A stretch of 64,000 nucleotides of DNA, taken from Cytophagales bacterium. Its GTDB lineage: Bacteria; Bacteroidota; Bacteroidia; Cytophagales; Cyclobacteriaceae. Where the stretch lies: the NCBI GenBank assembly GCA_017303805.1, contig JAFLBQ010000005.1:62001-126000 (forward strand), written 5' to 3'. Positions within the stretch are counted from its first letter, which is position 1, and each line of letters starts with the position of its first letter. The position numbers and the translations under genes were made by a program. The notes beneath the pieces were generated by a model that had not been told where the DNA came from, did not search any database, and worked only from the letters and a program-made list of their open reading frames with translations. Positions 43,902 to 53,160 of the stretch are shown in pieces.

Positions 43902-44489
43902 TTAAGGGGCTGTTTTCTTTCTTCGGATTTTGCTCAGAAACTCAGGCGTAATGCCCAGGTACGAAGCAATGTACTTAAGCGGTACAAATTGCTCGAGGTG
44001 TGGGTACCGTTTTTGAAAATTATGATAGCGGGCTTCTGCGGGAACCGAAAAGGCTTCGATAATTCTTTTCTGATGCGTAACCAGCGAATTCTGAAACATG
44101 ATCCGAAAGTATCGTTCAAAAATCGGGTGGCGATCCAGTAGCTCTTCCATCCGTACTTTGGGCAGTTGTAAAACTTCGCTGTCGGCCAAGGCGCGGGTAG
44201 TATAAATAGAAGGTTGTTGGGTTGTTAAGCTGTGCAGGTCGCCTGTCCACCAGCCGGCCGTGGCAAACTGAATTACCTGGTCGTTAGCTTCTTTATCGGT
44301 ATAGTACGTCATCAGGCAGCCGGAAGTAACATGAATAAAATTGTAGGTTACCGCACCTGCTTTTTCGATAAACTCGCCTTGCTTTAGTTTAGCCGGATTT
44401 AGTAAAGAAATAAAAAAGCGTTCTTCTTCCGGTGTGGGCGTAATGTTTTTACGAATGTGAAACAGGATTTCCTGGCTGTGCGCTTCCAT
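43902..44489 (-). CDS. Crp/Fnr family transcriptional regulator
   Basis: A 195-residue protein with a cyclic-nucleotide-binding-like domain (about 20-120; LKQGEFIEKAGAVTYNFIHV, LMTYYTDKEAN) and a C-terminal helix-turn-helix (YIASYLGITPEFLSKIRR, about 170-187). The ligand-binding Arg and Ser of cAMP-binding CRP are not clear, so the signal is unknown. It is divergent from the Cys-cluster gene, with about 100 bases between them. Confidence 0.92.
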   Translation of the reverse strand: MEAHSQEILFHIRKNITPTPEEERFFISLLNPAKLKQGEFIEKAGAVTYNFIHVTSGCLMTYYTDKEANDQVIQFATAGWWTGDLHSLTTQQPSIYTTRALADSEVLQLPKVRMEELLDRHPIFERYFRIMFQNSLVTHQKRIIEAFSVPAEARYHNFQKRYPHLEQFVPLKYIASYLGITPEFLSKIRRKKTAP

Positions 44490-44580
44490 CTTCAGGGTTC
44501 AAAGATCAAAAAAAAATTGATACCCGCATCCCGCTTCGGCAATCGCCCCCTCAGGTTCAGAAAAATCTCCCGAATGCTTT

Positions 44581-44588
44581 TACCTTTG
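44581..44588 (+). promoter_or_regulatory. TACCTTTG box directly before the Cys-cluster gene
   Basis: An exact TAnnTTTG sequence ends only four bases before ATG 44593. If used as a -7 box, the transcript would start at or near the ATG and be leaderless. A good -33 TTTG is lacking. Confidence 0.4.
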
Positions 44589-44592
44589 AAGC

Positions 44593-45078
44593 ATGGACCT
44601 GGAACGCTTTCGCGAAAGATCAAAAAACAAATTGGCTGAGAATAAGAAGTTTCTTCAAAGCCTGAAAAAGAAAGACGCGCGCTTGGTTGACGATGCCTTT
44701 CACGCTGCCCATGAAGAAGTATTTGAAGAAATTGATTGTCTGCAATGTGCTAACTGCTGCAAAACCACCAGCCCCATTTTTTATCAGACTGATATTGAAC
44801 GCCTCGCAAAATCTATGCGTATGCGGCCGGGCGACTTTATCGAAACGTATTTGCGTGTAGATGAAGACAACGACTATGTTCTCAAGGCGGCACCCTGTCC
44901 GTTTCTGGATTCGGATAATTATTGCAAAGTGTATGATAGCCGGCCAAAGGCCTGCCGGGAGTATCCGCATACCGATCGTAAAAAGATGGTGCAGATTACA
45001 GAGCTTACTTTTAAAAACACCGTGGTGTGCCCTGCGGTACTGGAAATGGTTGAGCGATTAAAAAAAATAGATCTATAA
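44593..45078 (+). CDS. YkgJ-family cysteine-cluster protein
   Basis: A 161-residue protein with the zinc- or iron-binding Cys set CLQCANCCKTT (about 50-60) and CPFLDSDNYCKVYDSRPKACR (about 98-118), the pattern of the YkgJ/UPF0153 family. The N-terminal part is basic and helical. The family is usually taken as a metal- or Fe-S-binding protein of unknown role. It is a single gene, divergent from the Crp/Fnr regulator. Confidence 0.9.
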   Translation: MDLERFRERSKNKLAENKKFLQSLKKKDARLVDDAFHAAHEEVFEEIDCLQCANCCKTTSPIFYQTDIERLAKSMRMRPGDFIETYLRVDEDNDYVLKAAPCPFLDSDNYCKVYDSRPKACREYPHTDRKKMVQITELTFKNTVVCPAVLEMVERLKKIDL

Positions 45079-45178
45079 AGTGGGTTGTGGTGTGCTAAAA
45101 CCAGAACGGTTGTTTATGCCTTCTGATTTTTTGCATTTACCTTTCGGCCCTGACGCCCGTAGGCTATACTAAATAACC

Positions 45179-45994
45179 ATGTACTCTTTTTTTAACAACC
45201 AATTTCTTCCGGCCGAAAAAACCGTGGTGCATGTGAGCGATCTGGCTGTGCAGCGCGGCTACGGTATCTTCGATTTTTTCAAGGCCGTAAACGGGAAGGT
45301 GCCTTTTATGGATGATTACTTCGATCGGTTTTACCGCTCCGCAGCATTAATGCAACTACCGGTTTCGCTTACGCGGGAAGAGTTACAAAAGGTAGTACAC
45401 GAATTACTGCACCGAAATGGGCAAGCCGATGCCGGGATAAAAATGGTACTAACCGGTGGATACTCGCCCGATGGATACGAAATTGCTACCCCTAACCTGA
45501 TCATTACCCAACAGGCGTTACCCATGCCTTCGGCAAAAATTATGGAGCAAGGTGTAAAAATTATTACCCATGAGTTTCGAAGAGAAATGCCGTTGATAAA
45601 ATCCATTAACTATACTACGGGTGTGTGGCTGCAGCATAAAGTAAAGGAAGCGAATGCCTACGATGTACTCTACCATTTGAACGGTGAGGTAAGCGAGTTT
45701 CCACGTTGCAACTTGTTTGTAGTAAAAGAGAATGGAGCGGTGGTAACACCGGCTGCCCACGTGTTGGAAGGAATTACCCGTAAAAATATTCTTTCTATGG
45801 CAGCGATAAATGTTTTGCCAGCCCCGGTAACCTTAACTGATTTGTTGTGCGCCCGCGAAGCATTCTTAACCAGCACTACGAAGCGCGTAGTGCCTATCGT
45901 GCAGGTAAACGATGTGCGCATAGGTTCGGGTAAGCCCGGCCCCGTAGTGCAGCAAGTTTTGAGCAAGTTGATTGCGCAAGAACGTGCAGCGTAG
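45179..45994 (+). CDS. Class IV aminotransferase (PLP, D-amino acid/branched-chain fold)
   Basis: A 271-residue fold-type IV PLP enzyme. Lys141 in PLIKSINY is the Schiff-base lysine, and Glu173 in GEVSEFPRCN sits by the pyridine nitrogen. LEGITRKNIL, a phosphate-binding loop, follows. Such enzymes include D-alanine, branched-chain and aminodeoxychorismate transaminases/lyases. The substrate loop does not show a clear branched-chain pattern, so the substrate is left open. It is a single gene. Confidence 0.9.
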   Translation: MYSFFNNQFLPAEKTVVHVSDLAVQRGYGIFDFFKAVNGKVPFMDDYFDRFYRSAALMQLPVSLTREELQKVVHELLHRNGQADAGIKMVLTGGYSPDGYEIATPNLIITQQALPMPSAKIMEQGVKIITHEFRREMPLIKSINYTTGVWLQHKVKEANAYDVLYHLNGEVSEFPRCNLFVVKENGAVVTPAAHVLEGITRKNILSMAAINVLPAPVTLTDLLCAREAFLTSTTKRVVPIVQVNDVRIGSGKPGPVVQQVLSKLIAQERAA

Positions 45995-46100
45995 CAACGC
46001 TTGAAGAAGTCTGCCCATAAATAGATCGTTTAATCAGCTTCATGGCCAAATTCCAGAATTGCAAAAACATGCAGATCGAGAATTTACAACATCAACCGGC

Positions 46101-47000
46101 TTATCCTTCGTCTGGTAAGATTTCGATATCGCGGATTAAAACTTTTTTAGCAATGGCCTGGCCGGTTTTTGTAGCAGCTAACCCTCCCAGCGCAGTTTCT
46201 TTGTAGCGTGTTTCCATGCTGGCACCAATTTCTCCCATAGCATCAATCACTTCGTCAACCGGTATTACGCTGCTTACATTAGCCAATGCAATTTGTGCCG
46301 AACTGTTGGCAATAGCAGCCGCACTTGCATTGCGCACTACGCAAGGCACTTCCACCAACCCCGCAACCGGATCGCACACCAGGCCCAGCATACATTGAAC
46401 AGTTATTGCCACAGCATTAAAAACCTGATCGATATCGCCACCCAGGCAATACACAATAGCACCGGCCCCCATCGCAGCGGCAGTACCTGTTTCTGCCTGG
46501 CAGCCACCCACCGCACCCGCAATGCTGGCCTTTTGCTCCATTATTAATGCAATGCCCGCGGCAAGCAGCATGGCTTCTAAAATTTTCTTGTCTTCAACGG
46601 AATGAATTTCCTGCAAGGTGTATAGCACCCCGGGCATTATGCCACTGGCGCCCGCGGTGGGGGCCGCAACAATTCGCCCCATGCAGGAGTTTACTTCTTT
46701 AGCGGCAAGCGCGCGCGCAATCAGGTTTTGAAATTCTTTGGAGAGAACCGGTTGGTGATGTCTGAATACTTTTTTGGCTCCGTTATTAATCATGCCCGAG
46801 CGGGACGTCATCTCCTCGGTAAGGCCGGTTTGTACGGCATCTTTCATTACCGCCCACGCATTGTTCAGCCCTTCCCATATTTGCGTTTCCGTTCGGCCCT
46901 TTTGCTCTTGTTCGTACTCCAGCACAACTTCAACCAGGGTTTTCTTTTTTGTGTCGCAATAGGCTTTCCAACCATCAAATGAATCAAACAAGAATGCCAT
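46101..47000 (-). CDS. sdaAA: L-serine dehydratase alpha subunit, iron-sulfur type
   Basis: A 299-residue protein that deaminates L-serine to pyruvate. The motif CMGRIVAAPTAGASGIMPG begins at Cys106. Cys167, Cys209 and Cys220 (GLVCDPVAGLVEVPC) have the 42- and 11-residue spacing of the [4Fe-4S] cluster ligands of known bacterial L-serine dehydratases. The beta domain, fused in many species, is absent, and no separate beta gene lies in the window, so it must be elsewhere. It is a single gene. Confidence 0.93.
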   Translation of the reverse strand: MAFLFDSFDGWKAYCDTKKKTLVEVVLEYEQEQKGRTETQIWEGLNNAWAVMKDAVQTGLTEEMTSRSGMINNGAKKVFRHHQPVLSKEFQNLIARALAAKEVNSCMGRIVAAPTAGASGIMPGVLYTLQEIHSVEDKKILEAMLLAAGIALIMEQKASIAGAVGGCQAETGTAAAMGAGAIVYCLGGDIDQVFNAVAITVQCMLGLVCDPVAGLVEVPCVVRNASAAAIANSSAQIALANVSSVIPVDEVIDAMGEIGASMETRYKETALGGLAATKTGQAIAKKVLIRDIEILPDEG

Positions 47001-47212
47001 AAGAGATTTTTATTCGAAGTTCGAAGGTAAAACCAGCTTTTCAAACCTTTTGTGGATTTAATTAAAAGGAGCCTTCAAATCTTATTTTTCGAGGCTGTTG
47101 AGTTAGGAATCTTTTTTAGTACCTGAAAAATACCAGCACGTTCATCACGTTCCGGAACATCAACAACTTAATTAGGTTTTTACAGTACGCAACGATTCAG
47201 CATCTTTAGGCC

Positions 47213-47638
47213 ATGCGAATTGCGTGCTTGCTGGTGTTCATAGTCTTTGCGGTGGAGGCCCGGCAGCCCAACTTTTGGCACGTGTTGGCCGAGGTGGGTT
47301 TTAAGAAAACAAAAGTCAACAATCAGGAAGTTGAAGTGCCGGTGTTCAGCAATCACCTTAAAAGCTATCACGGAAATGAAATAAGTTTAAAAGGCTATAT
47401 TATCCCGGTTAGCGAAACCGGAGCCGAAAGTAAATTCATGTTGTCTTCGTTGCCGCTTAACGTATGTTATTTTTGTGGTGCAGCTGGCCCGGAAACCATT
47501 GTAGAAGTAGCAACAAACCAAAAGATAAAGTTTACGTCACAGGCCATTTGGATGCAAGGCATCTTAGTACTTAACGACAAAGACCCCGATCACCACATTT
47601 ACATTTTAAAATCTGCCCGCATAATTTCCGAACCATGA
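47213..47638 (+). CDS. Exported small OB-fold-like protein, unknown function
   Basis: A 141-residue protein with an N-terminal hydrophobic stretch typical of a signal peptide (about 1-18). The core ISLKGYIIPVSETGAESKF and the Cys-rich segment NVCYFCGAAGPETIVEV, then ILVLNDKDPDHHIYIL, resemble the DUF3299-like small secreted proteins of Bacteroidota. The paired Cys (about 84 and 87) could bind metal. The stop overlaps the start of the M28 peptidase (ATGA), so they are translationally coupled. Confidence 0.7.
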   Translation: MRIACLLVFIVFAVEARQPNFWHVLAEVGFKKTKVNNQEVEVPVFSNHLKSYHGNEISLKGYIIPVSETGAESKFMLSSLPLNVCYFCGAAGPETIVEVATNQKIKFTSQAIWMQGILVLNDKDPDHHIYILKSARIISEP

Positions 47639-49032
47639 AAAAATTTTTTCTAACCTGTTTACAAACCATTCTTGTAGTGGTGGCCCTGGCACAATCCAAA
47701 GAAGAGGCGGCTATTCAACAAATTTTTAACGAAGCATTGGGCCGTGGCAAGGCGTATGAGTTGCTATCCGATTTATGTACGAACATTGGGCCGCGCTTGT
47801 CGGGTTCGCCCGGTGCGGCTGCTGCGGTAGAGTGGAGCCGGCACGTTATGAAAGATCTGGCCTTCGATTCGGTTTGGTTGCAACCTGTAATGGTGCCGCA
47901 TTGGGTGCGCGGACAAAAGGAAACCGGGCGCCTGATTTCGCGCAAGCAGGGCACCTTGCTTTTGAACGTTTGTGCCTTGGGTGGTTCGGTGGCCACCGGG
48001 CCCGCGGGTGTTGTTGCCGGTGTGGTAGAAGTAAAAAGTTTTGAAGAACTAAAGGCGTTGGGAAGTGCCGGGGTAAAAGGAAAGATTGTATTCTTTAACC
48101 GGCCTATGGATGCAACCAAAATTCAAACCTTTACTGCGTATGGCGGTGCCGTGGAGCAGCGTGCCAACGGGGCCTCGGAGGCTGCCCGGCTGGGTGCCGT
48201 GGCGGCATTGGTTCGGTCTATGGGCTCCAACCTCGAAGACTATCCGCATACAGGCAGTATGCGTTATGCAGCCAACGTTCCAAAAATTCCGGCTTTGGCC
48301 ATCAGTACAAAACATGCCGAGTTGCTTAGCCGGGTGTTGAAGGAAGAAAAAGAGGTGCAGGTTTATTTAGAGAATCATTCAGTTACTTTAGAAGATGCAC
48401 CTTCCTTTAATGTGGTTGGCGAAATCCGCGGCAGCGAATATGCTAACGAAATTATTGTTGTGGGTGGCCACCTTGACTCGTGGGATTTAGGCCAGGGCGC
48501 GCATGACGATGGTGCCGGCTGTGTGCAGGCAATTGAAGTGCTTCGGTTATTTAAGCAAATGGGGTATAAGCCGAAGCGCACCATACGTGCGGTAATGTTT
48601 ATGAACGAAGAAAATGGTTTACGCGGTGGCGCAGCGTATGCCCGCCAGGCCGAGTTGCAACGTGCGTTGCGCGATGGAGTTCAACCACAAGTACATATTG
48701 CTGCCATCGAATCGGACAGGGGTGGGTTTGTGCCGCGTGGGTTTACGGTGCCTACCGATGCTGCGGCTAAAGCCAAGGTGCGCAGTTGGAAACCACTGCT
48801 TGAGCCGTATGGCCTTACCGATTTTAGTACCGAAGGCGGAGGTGCTGATATTGGACCACTGGCCAGCCAGGGTGTACACCTGCTCGGGTTGCTCCCCGAC
48901 TCGCAGCGGTATTTTAATTATCATCATACAGCCGAAGATACCATCGACAAAGTGGATAAGCGCGAGTTGGAGTTAGGAGCAGCCTCGATGGCTGCGTTGG
49001 TTTACCTGATTGATCAATTCGGTTTGAAATAA
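47635..49032 (+). CDS. Secreted M28-family zinc peptidase
   Basis: A 465-residue protein with a signal peptide (first 20 residues, VALAQ). A PA-like insert domain (about 120-240) precedes the M28 catalytic core: His279 and Asp281 in GGHLDSW, Asp291 in HDDGAG, then Glu325 and Glu326 in MNEENG; a late His in YHHTAEDT completes the two-zinc site. The enzyme should remove amino-terminal residues from peptides in the periplasm. It begins on the tail of the small exported protein gene and lies nine bases before the first alpha/beta hydrolase. Confidence 0.93.
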   Translation: MKKFFLTCLQTILVVVALAQSKEEAAIQQIFNEALGRGKAYELLSDLCTNIGPRLSGSPGAAAAVEWSRHVMKDLAFDSVWLQPVMVPHWVRGQKETGRLISRKQGTLLLNVCALGGSVATGPAGVVAGVVEVKSFEELKALGSAGVKGKIVFFNRPMDATKIQTFTAYGGAVEQRANGASEAARLGAVAALVRSMGSNLEDYPHTGSMRYAANVPKIPALAISTKHAELLSRVLKEEKEVQVYLENHSVTLEDAPSFNVVGEIRGSEYANEIIVVGGHLDSWDLGQGAHDDGAGCVQAIEVLRLFKQMGYKPKRTIRAVMFMNEENGLRGGAAYARQAELQRALRDGVQPQVHIAAIESDRGGFVPRGFTVPTDAAAKAKVRSWKPLLEPYGLTDFSTEGGGADIGPLASQGVHLLGLLPDSQRYFNYHHTAEDTIDKVDKRELELGAASMAALVYLIDQFGLK

Positions 49033-49040
49033 ATTTTAAG

Positions 49041-49823
49041 GTGAAACGGTTTGCTCGGTTGCGTTGCGTTGTGAGCGTACTTGTAGTTGCCTACCTGCTT
49101 GCATTTGCGATTGTTTATTTTTTTCAGAACCGGCTGGTGTTTCAGCGCACGGTGCTACCTACCGCCTATCAATTTCAGTTTGATCAACCCTACCAGGAAT
49201 ATTTTATAAAAGTTTCCGAGGCCGATTCGTTGTGCGCACTTTTTTTTAAAACTGACAGCGTGGCCAAAGGGTTGGTGCTGTACTTCCACGGCAATGCCGA
49301 TAACCTGCAACGGTGGGGGCAGTATGCTGTTGATTTTACTTCGCTGGGGTACGATGTGTTGATGGTTGATTACCGCGGCTATGGCAAGAGCACCGGCACA
49401 CCCGATGAAGTTATTTTATACGAGGATGCCGCGCAGGTTGTGCAGTGGACGAAGCAACACATTGCATATAGTAAGTTGGTGATCTATGGCCGCTCCTTAG
49501 GTGCGGCTGTGGCCAGCCAGGTAGCGCTTACAGTACACCCGGCCCTGTTGATTTTGGAAACACCATTCGATCGGTTGGCCAGCGTGCTTTATGGCTTTCC
49601 GGCTCGCTATCATTTTAATAATGCCGATGTTATTCCGAAGTTAGAGTGCAAAATTGTTGTCTTCCACGGCACGAATGATGGCGTGGTGCCTTTGCGCTCG
49701 GCTCGCAGGCTCGAACCTTTACTCAAACTGCACGATCAATTTCTGATTATTGAAGGGGGTAGTCATACCAACCTGCGCAGCTTTGCGGCCTACCACCAAG
49801 CGCTTGCTGCCATTTTGCAATAG
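49041..49823 (+). CDS. Membrane-anchored alpha/beta hydrolase
   Basis: A 260-residue alpha/beta hydrolase starting at GTG 49041. The N-terminal hydrophobic helix (about 8-27, VVSVLVVAYLLAFAIVYFF) anchors it. The nucleophile elbow is YGRSLGAA with Ser152, the acid is likely in HGTNDGVV and the His in GGSHTN. It is a paralogue of the next gene. Substrate not known; a lipid ester is plausible because of the acyl-CoA ligase downstream. Confidence 0.85.
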   Translation: MKRFARLRCVVSVLVVAYLLAFAIVYFFQNRLVFQRTVLPTAYQFQFDQPYQEYFIKVSEADSLCALFFKTDSVAKGLVLYFHGNADNLQRWGQYAVDFTSLGYDVLMVDYRGYGKSTGTPDEVILYEDAAQVVQWTKQHIAYSKLVIYGRSLGAAVASQVALTVHPALLILETPFDRLASVLYGFPARYHFNNADVIPKLECKIVVFHGTNDGVVPLRSARRLEPLLKLHDQFLIIEGGSHTNLRSFAAYHQALAAILQ

Positions 49824-49858
49824 CTTTTAAGCGTTCGGGTTATTTAATACCTTCGGTT

Positions 49859-50674
49859 ATGATTGTGGTACTTGCAGCATTGTTAACCGGGTATGTTGTA
49901 CTAGCATTGCTGGTCTATTTTTTTCAACATCTTTTTTTCTTCCGGCCCGAGCGCCTGGCACACACCTTTCAATACCGGTATCCATTTCCGTTCGAAGAAC
50001 TGGATTTTGAAATGGAGGATGGGGCACGCATTAATGCCATCTACTTTAAGGTTCCCAACTCGCGCGGAGTAGTTTATTATCTGAAAGGAAACTCGCGCAG
50101 CATTAAAGGCTGGGGAAAGTTTGCAAAAGACTTTGTAAGCAATGGGTACGATTTTTTTATGATGGACTACCGCGGTTTTGGAAAGAGCCGCGGCAAGCGC
50201 ACGCAGCAACGGGTGTTTAACGATGCCCAGTTTATTTACAAGTGGCTAACTCAACTGTATGCCGAAGAAAAGATTGTAGTGTACGGGCGCTCGTGGGGGA
50301 GTGGCATTGCGGCCCGTGTTGCTTCGTGGAATAAACCCCGGTTGCTTATCCTGGATTCTCCTTATTTTAGTTTTTACTACAACGCGGCACGCTATGCCTT
50401 CTGGTTGCCACTCAGGTTAATTTTGCGCTACGACATACGAACCGATCAGTATTTAAAAACAGTTTCTTGTCCGGTGCACATTGTGCACGGAACGCGCGAC
50501 CGGCTGATTTCATTTGCACAGAGTGAAAAACTGAAAGCCTTGTTTCCCGATAAAATAGTGTTGCATGCCATTCCGGATGCCCGCCATAATAACCTGCCCG
50601 ACTTCCCTGAATTCTTTGAAGTGCTCTATGAAATTTTGTATGTGAAACCAGAAAATCAAACCGCATGGAAGTAG
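49859..50674 (+). CDS. Membrane-anchored alpha/beta hydrolase, paralogue
   Basis: A 271-residue protein with the same layout as the preceding one: N-terminal helix (about 2-24), strands leading to DYRGFGKSRG, nucleophile elbow YGRSWGSG with Ser145, HGTRDRLISF and a late His in DARHNN. It lies 35 bases after the first paralogue and overlaps the acyl-CoA ligase by ten bases. TACCTTCG, one base off a -7 box, ends a few bases before ATG 49859 and might give an internal transcript. Confidence 0.85.
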   Translation: MIVVLAALLTGYVVLALLVYFFQHLFFFRPERLAHTFQYRYPFPFEELDFEMEDGARINAIYFKVPNSRGVVYYLKGNSRSIKGWGKFAKDFVSNGYDFFMMDYRGFGKSRGKRTQQRVFNDAQFIYKWLTQLYAEEKIVVYGRSWGSGIAARVASWNKPRLLILDSPYFSFYYNAARYAFWLPLRLILRYDIRTDQYLKTVSCPVHIVHGTRDRLISFAQSEKLKALFPDKIVLHAIPDARHNNLPDFPEFFEVLYEILYVKPENQTAWK

Positions 50675-52455
50675 TTCATCATGCTGCCAGCGACTTTACC
50701 CGGATTTTTGAGGTGCTGGGTTATCAGCAAAAAAAATATCCTAACGCCAAAGCACTGAGCGAATGGAGCGAAAGCAGTTGGCACACGTATTCAATTGAAA
50801 CGATAATTCAATGGGTGGACGCGTTGGCCTGTTGGTTTAAGCGCACCGGCTACCAGCGGGGCGATCGGATTATGTTAATGCCCCTAAGTGGAAGCCCGGC
50901 ATGGATGGTGATTGACTTTGCTTGCCAACGGTGCGGGCTGGTAACCGTGCCGGTACACCCCACTTCGCGCGCAGAAGACCTTGCCTTAATTGCTGCCGAA
51001 ACAGAAAGTAAATTATGCATTGCAGCAACTGAAACGTTAGTTGCTAGCGTTAAGGCTGCTTGCGGAAGTGCAATGGAAGTTACGCATTTGCAAAAAGAAG
51101 TAGCCGGCTATTTTAACTGGCAGGTAGCAGCGCCACGGCAGGAAGAGTTGAAAAAGTTACTGGCAGAAGATTCCCTAATTGCGGAGACGGATTGGGTAAC
51201 CATTTTGTACACCTCGGGCAGTTCGGGTATGCCTAAAGGGGTGCCGCTTACTCATCGCAACATCATCCACAACATAAAAGCAATTTTGCCAATGCTGCCC
51301 CTGGAGCCGCACCATCGTGTACTTAGCTTCTTGCCGTTTAGTCATATACTCGAACGCATGGCTTGTTATGGATACATTGCATTTGGTGTTGAAGTTTACT
51401 TTAACACCGTCCGCGAAAACCTGGCGCACGATTTTCTTTCGGTAAGGCCCTACTTCTGTACCAGTGTGCCGCGCGTGTTGGAAAAAATGTACGACCACCT
51501 GCAAGCCCAGCTGCTGACAAAAAATTTTATTAAGAAAAAGTTAATTACCTGGGCATTTAAAGTAGCAGTAAACTATAAAGTGGCCGGTAAAATCCGGGTG
51601 GCGTATGCACTTCAGCTGTGGATGGTGAGGTTGTTGGTTTTGCGGCATTGGCGCAAACGCCTGGGTGGCAAACTGCGGTACATGGTGGTGGGTGCGGCTT
51701 CGTTACGTCCTGAAATTGCCCGCATGCTATCGGCAGCAGGTGTGCACGTGGTAGAGGGCTATGGCATGACGGAAACTTCTCCGCTTATTTCCATTAACCG
51801 ATTTGAGCCCGGCCTGAATCGGTTGGGTACCGTGGGCATGGTAATACCCGGAATAGAAGTGCGAATTGATGAACCCGATGCAACGGGTGCCGGAGAAATT
51901 CTGGTGCGTGGGCCAAATGTTATGAGCGGCTACTTTAAGCGCCCCGAACTAAATGAAGAAGTGTTTACACCCGATGGTTGGTTGCGCACGGGCGATGTGG
52001 GGCTTTTTGAGAAGCACCGGTTTTTAAAAATCACCGACCGGAAGAAGGACATCTTTAAAACTTCGGCCGGTAAGTACATTGCCCCGCAGCCCTTGCAGCG
52101 CCATTTTTGTCAATCGCCTTTTATACAGCAATGTTTGATTTTAGGTTTTCAAAAACCATTTGTTACCGCATTGGTGGTGCCCAACTTCGAAGTGTTGCAA
52201 GAGTGGTGTAGCCAACAGCACATTCATTGGACGGCCCCGGAGTACATGGTACACAATATTAAAGTGCGTGCCCGCCTGCAACAGGAGATTGATGCACTTA
52301 ACCAACTGCTGCCAAATTACGAGCAGGTAAAAAACTTTGTGGTATGTGCTGCGGAGTGGACTGCCGAGCGGGGCGAGGTTACCGCCTCGCTCAAGCCGGT
52401 ACGGCAAAATATTGTGGCTACTTATAAAAGTGAAATCGAGAAATTGTATGCGTAG
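50665..52455 (+). CDS. AMP-forming acyl-CoA ligase (FadD/long-chain type)
   Basis: A 596-residue ANL-family enzyme. Motif A8-type WVTILYTSGSSGMPKGVP (about 172-189) binds ATP phosphates; VEGYGMTETSPLISI (about 369-383), GWLRTGDVG (about 442-450) and DRKKDIFKTSAGKYI (about 457-471) complete the adenylation core and the hinge. Length and order are of long-chain fatty acid CoA ligases. It overlaps the second hydrolase by ten bases. Hydrolases freeing acids that this ligase then activates is an attractive but untested reading. Confidence 0.9.
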   Translation: MEVVHHAASDFTRIFEVLGYQQKKYPNAKALSEWSESSWHTYSIETIIQWVDALACWFKRTGYQRGDRIMLMPLSGSPAWMVIDFACQRCGLVTVPVHPTSRAEDLALIAAETESKLCIAATETLVASVKAACGSAMEVTHLQKEVAGYFNWQVAAPRQEELKKLLAEDSLIAETDWVTILYTSGSSGMPKGVPLTHRNIIHNIKAILPMLPLEPHHRVLSFLPFSHILERMACYGYIAFGVEVYFNTVRENLAHDFLSVRPYFCTSVPRVLEKMYDHLQAQLLTKNFIKKKLITWAFKVAVNYKVAGKIRVAYALQLWMVRLLVLRHWRKRLGGKLRYMVVGAASLRPEIARMLSAAGVHVVEGYGMTETSPLISINRFEPGLNRLGTVGMVIPGIEVRIDEPDATGAGEILVRGPNVMSGYFKRPELNEEVFTPDGWLRTGDVGLFEKHRFLKITDRKKDIFKTSAGKYIAPQPLQRHFCQSPFIQQCLILGFQKPFVTALVVPNFEVLQEWCSQQHIHWTAPEYMVHNIKVRARLQQEIDALNQLLPNYEQVKNFVVCAAEWTAERGEVTASLKPVRQNIVATYKSEIEKLYA

Positions 52456-52517
52456 CAGAACCGTGATATACCATTTTTAAAATACCAAGTTACCCTAACA
52501 ATATTTAGACAGACAAT

Positions 52518-53096
52518 TTGAACGAGTTCAGAAAATTCATAGAAAACTACACGACACTTTCCGATAACGAATGGAAAGAAATATCGGCTTGCTTTACTCA
52601 AAGAACTTTGCTGAAGGACGAAGTACTTTTGGAGGAGGGTAAAATATGCCGATACCTTTATTTTATTGAAACTGGGTTACTACGCTACTACATCAGCAAG
52701 GACGGTAAAGACATTACGAAATTTTTTACAGAAGCACCGTACTGCTTTACTTCACAGGTGAGTTTCACAAACGAAAAGCCAGCGACAGAATGTATCCAAG
52801 CCATTGAAAAATCCATTATTTGGCAGACAACGTTAAAAGAAGCAAACGACTTGTTAGAACTTAAAAGCTGGAACACTTTTGTTCGTAAGCTTATTCAAGA
52901 AGTGCAACATTTTACAGAAAGAATTTTACAGGATATACAAACCGAAACTGCCGAGAGCCGATATAGAAAAATGATAGAAACTAATCCTGAACTTTTGCAA
53001 CGAGTCCCCTTGCAATACTTGGCTTCATTCTTTGGAATAGCACCACAGTCATTAAGCAGGATTAGGAAGAAAATAGCCAGAAAAAACCGAACTTAA
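52518..53096 (+). CDS. Crp/Fnr family transcriptional regulator
   Basis: A 192-residue protein with cNMP-like domain (about 25-115; LLKDEVLLEEGKICRYLYFI, FTSQVSF) and a C-terminal helix-turn-helix (YLASFFGIAPQSLSRIRKKI, about 165-185). It begins with TTG 52518, since that gives the normal family start (NEFRKFIENYTTLSDNEW) and no ATG is available. It opens the AT-rich block; codon use (many AAA, TTT, ATT) differs from the GC-richer ligase gene just upstream. Confidence 0.88.
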   Translation: MNEFRKFIENYTTLSDNEWKEISACFTQRTLLKDEVLLEEGKICRYLYFIETGLLRYYISKDGKDITKFFTEAPYCFTSQVSFTNEKPATECIQAIEKSIIWQTTLKEANDLLELKSWNTFVRKLIQEVQHFTERILQDIQTETAESRYRKMIETNPELLQRVPLQYLASFFGIAPQSLSRIRKKIARKNRT

Positions 53097-53160
53097 CCTA
53101 GGTGCAGTAGAAAGTTGATTTGTATGGAGAAATTTGCTCATCATTTTAAACGTAAAATAG

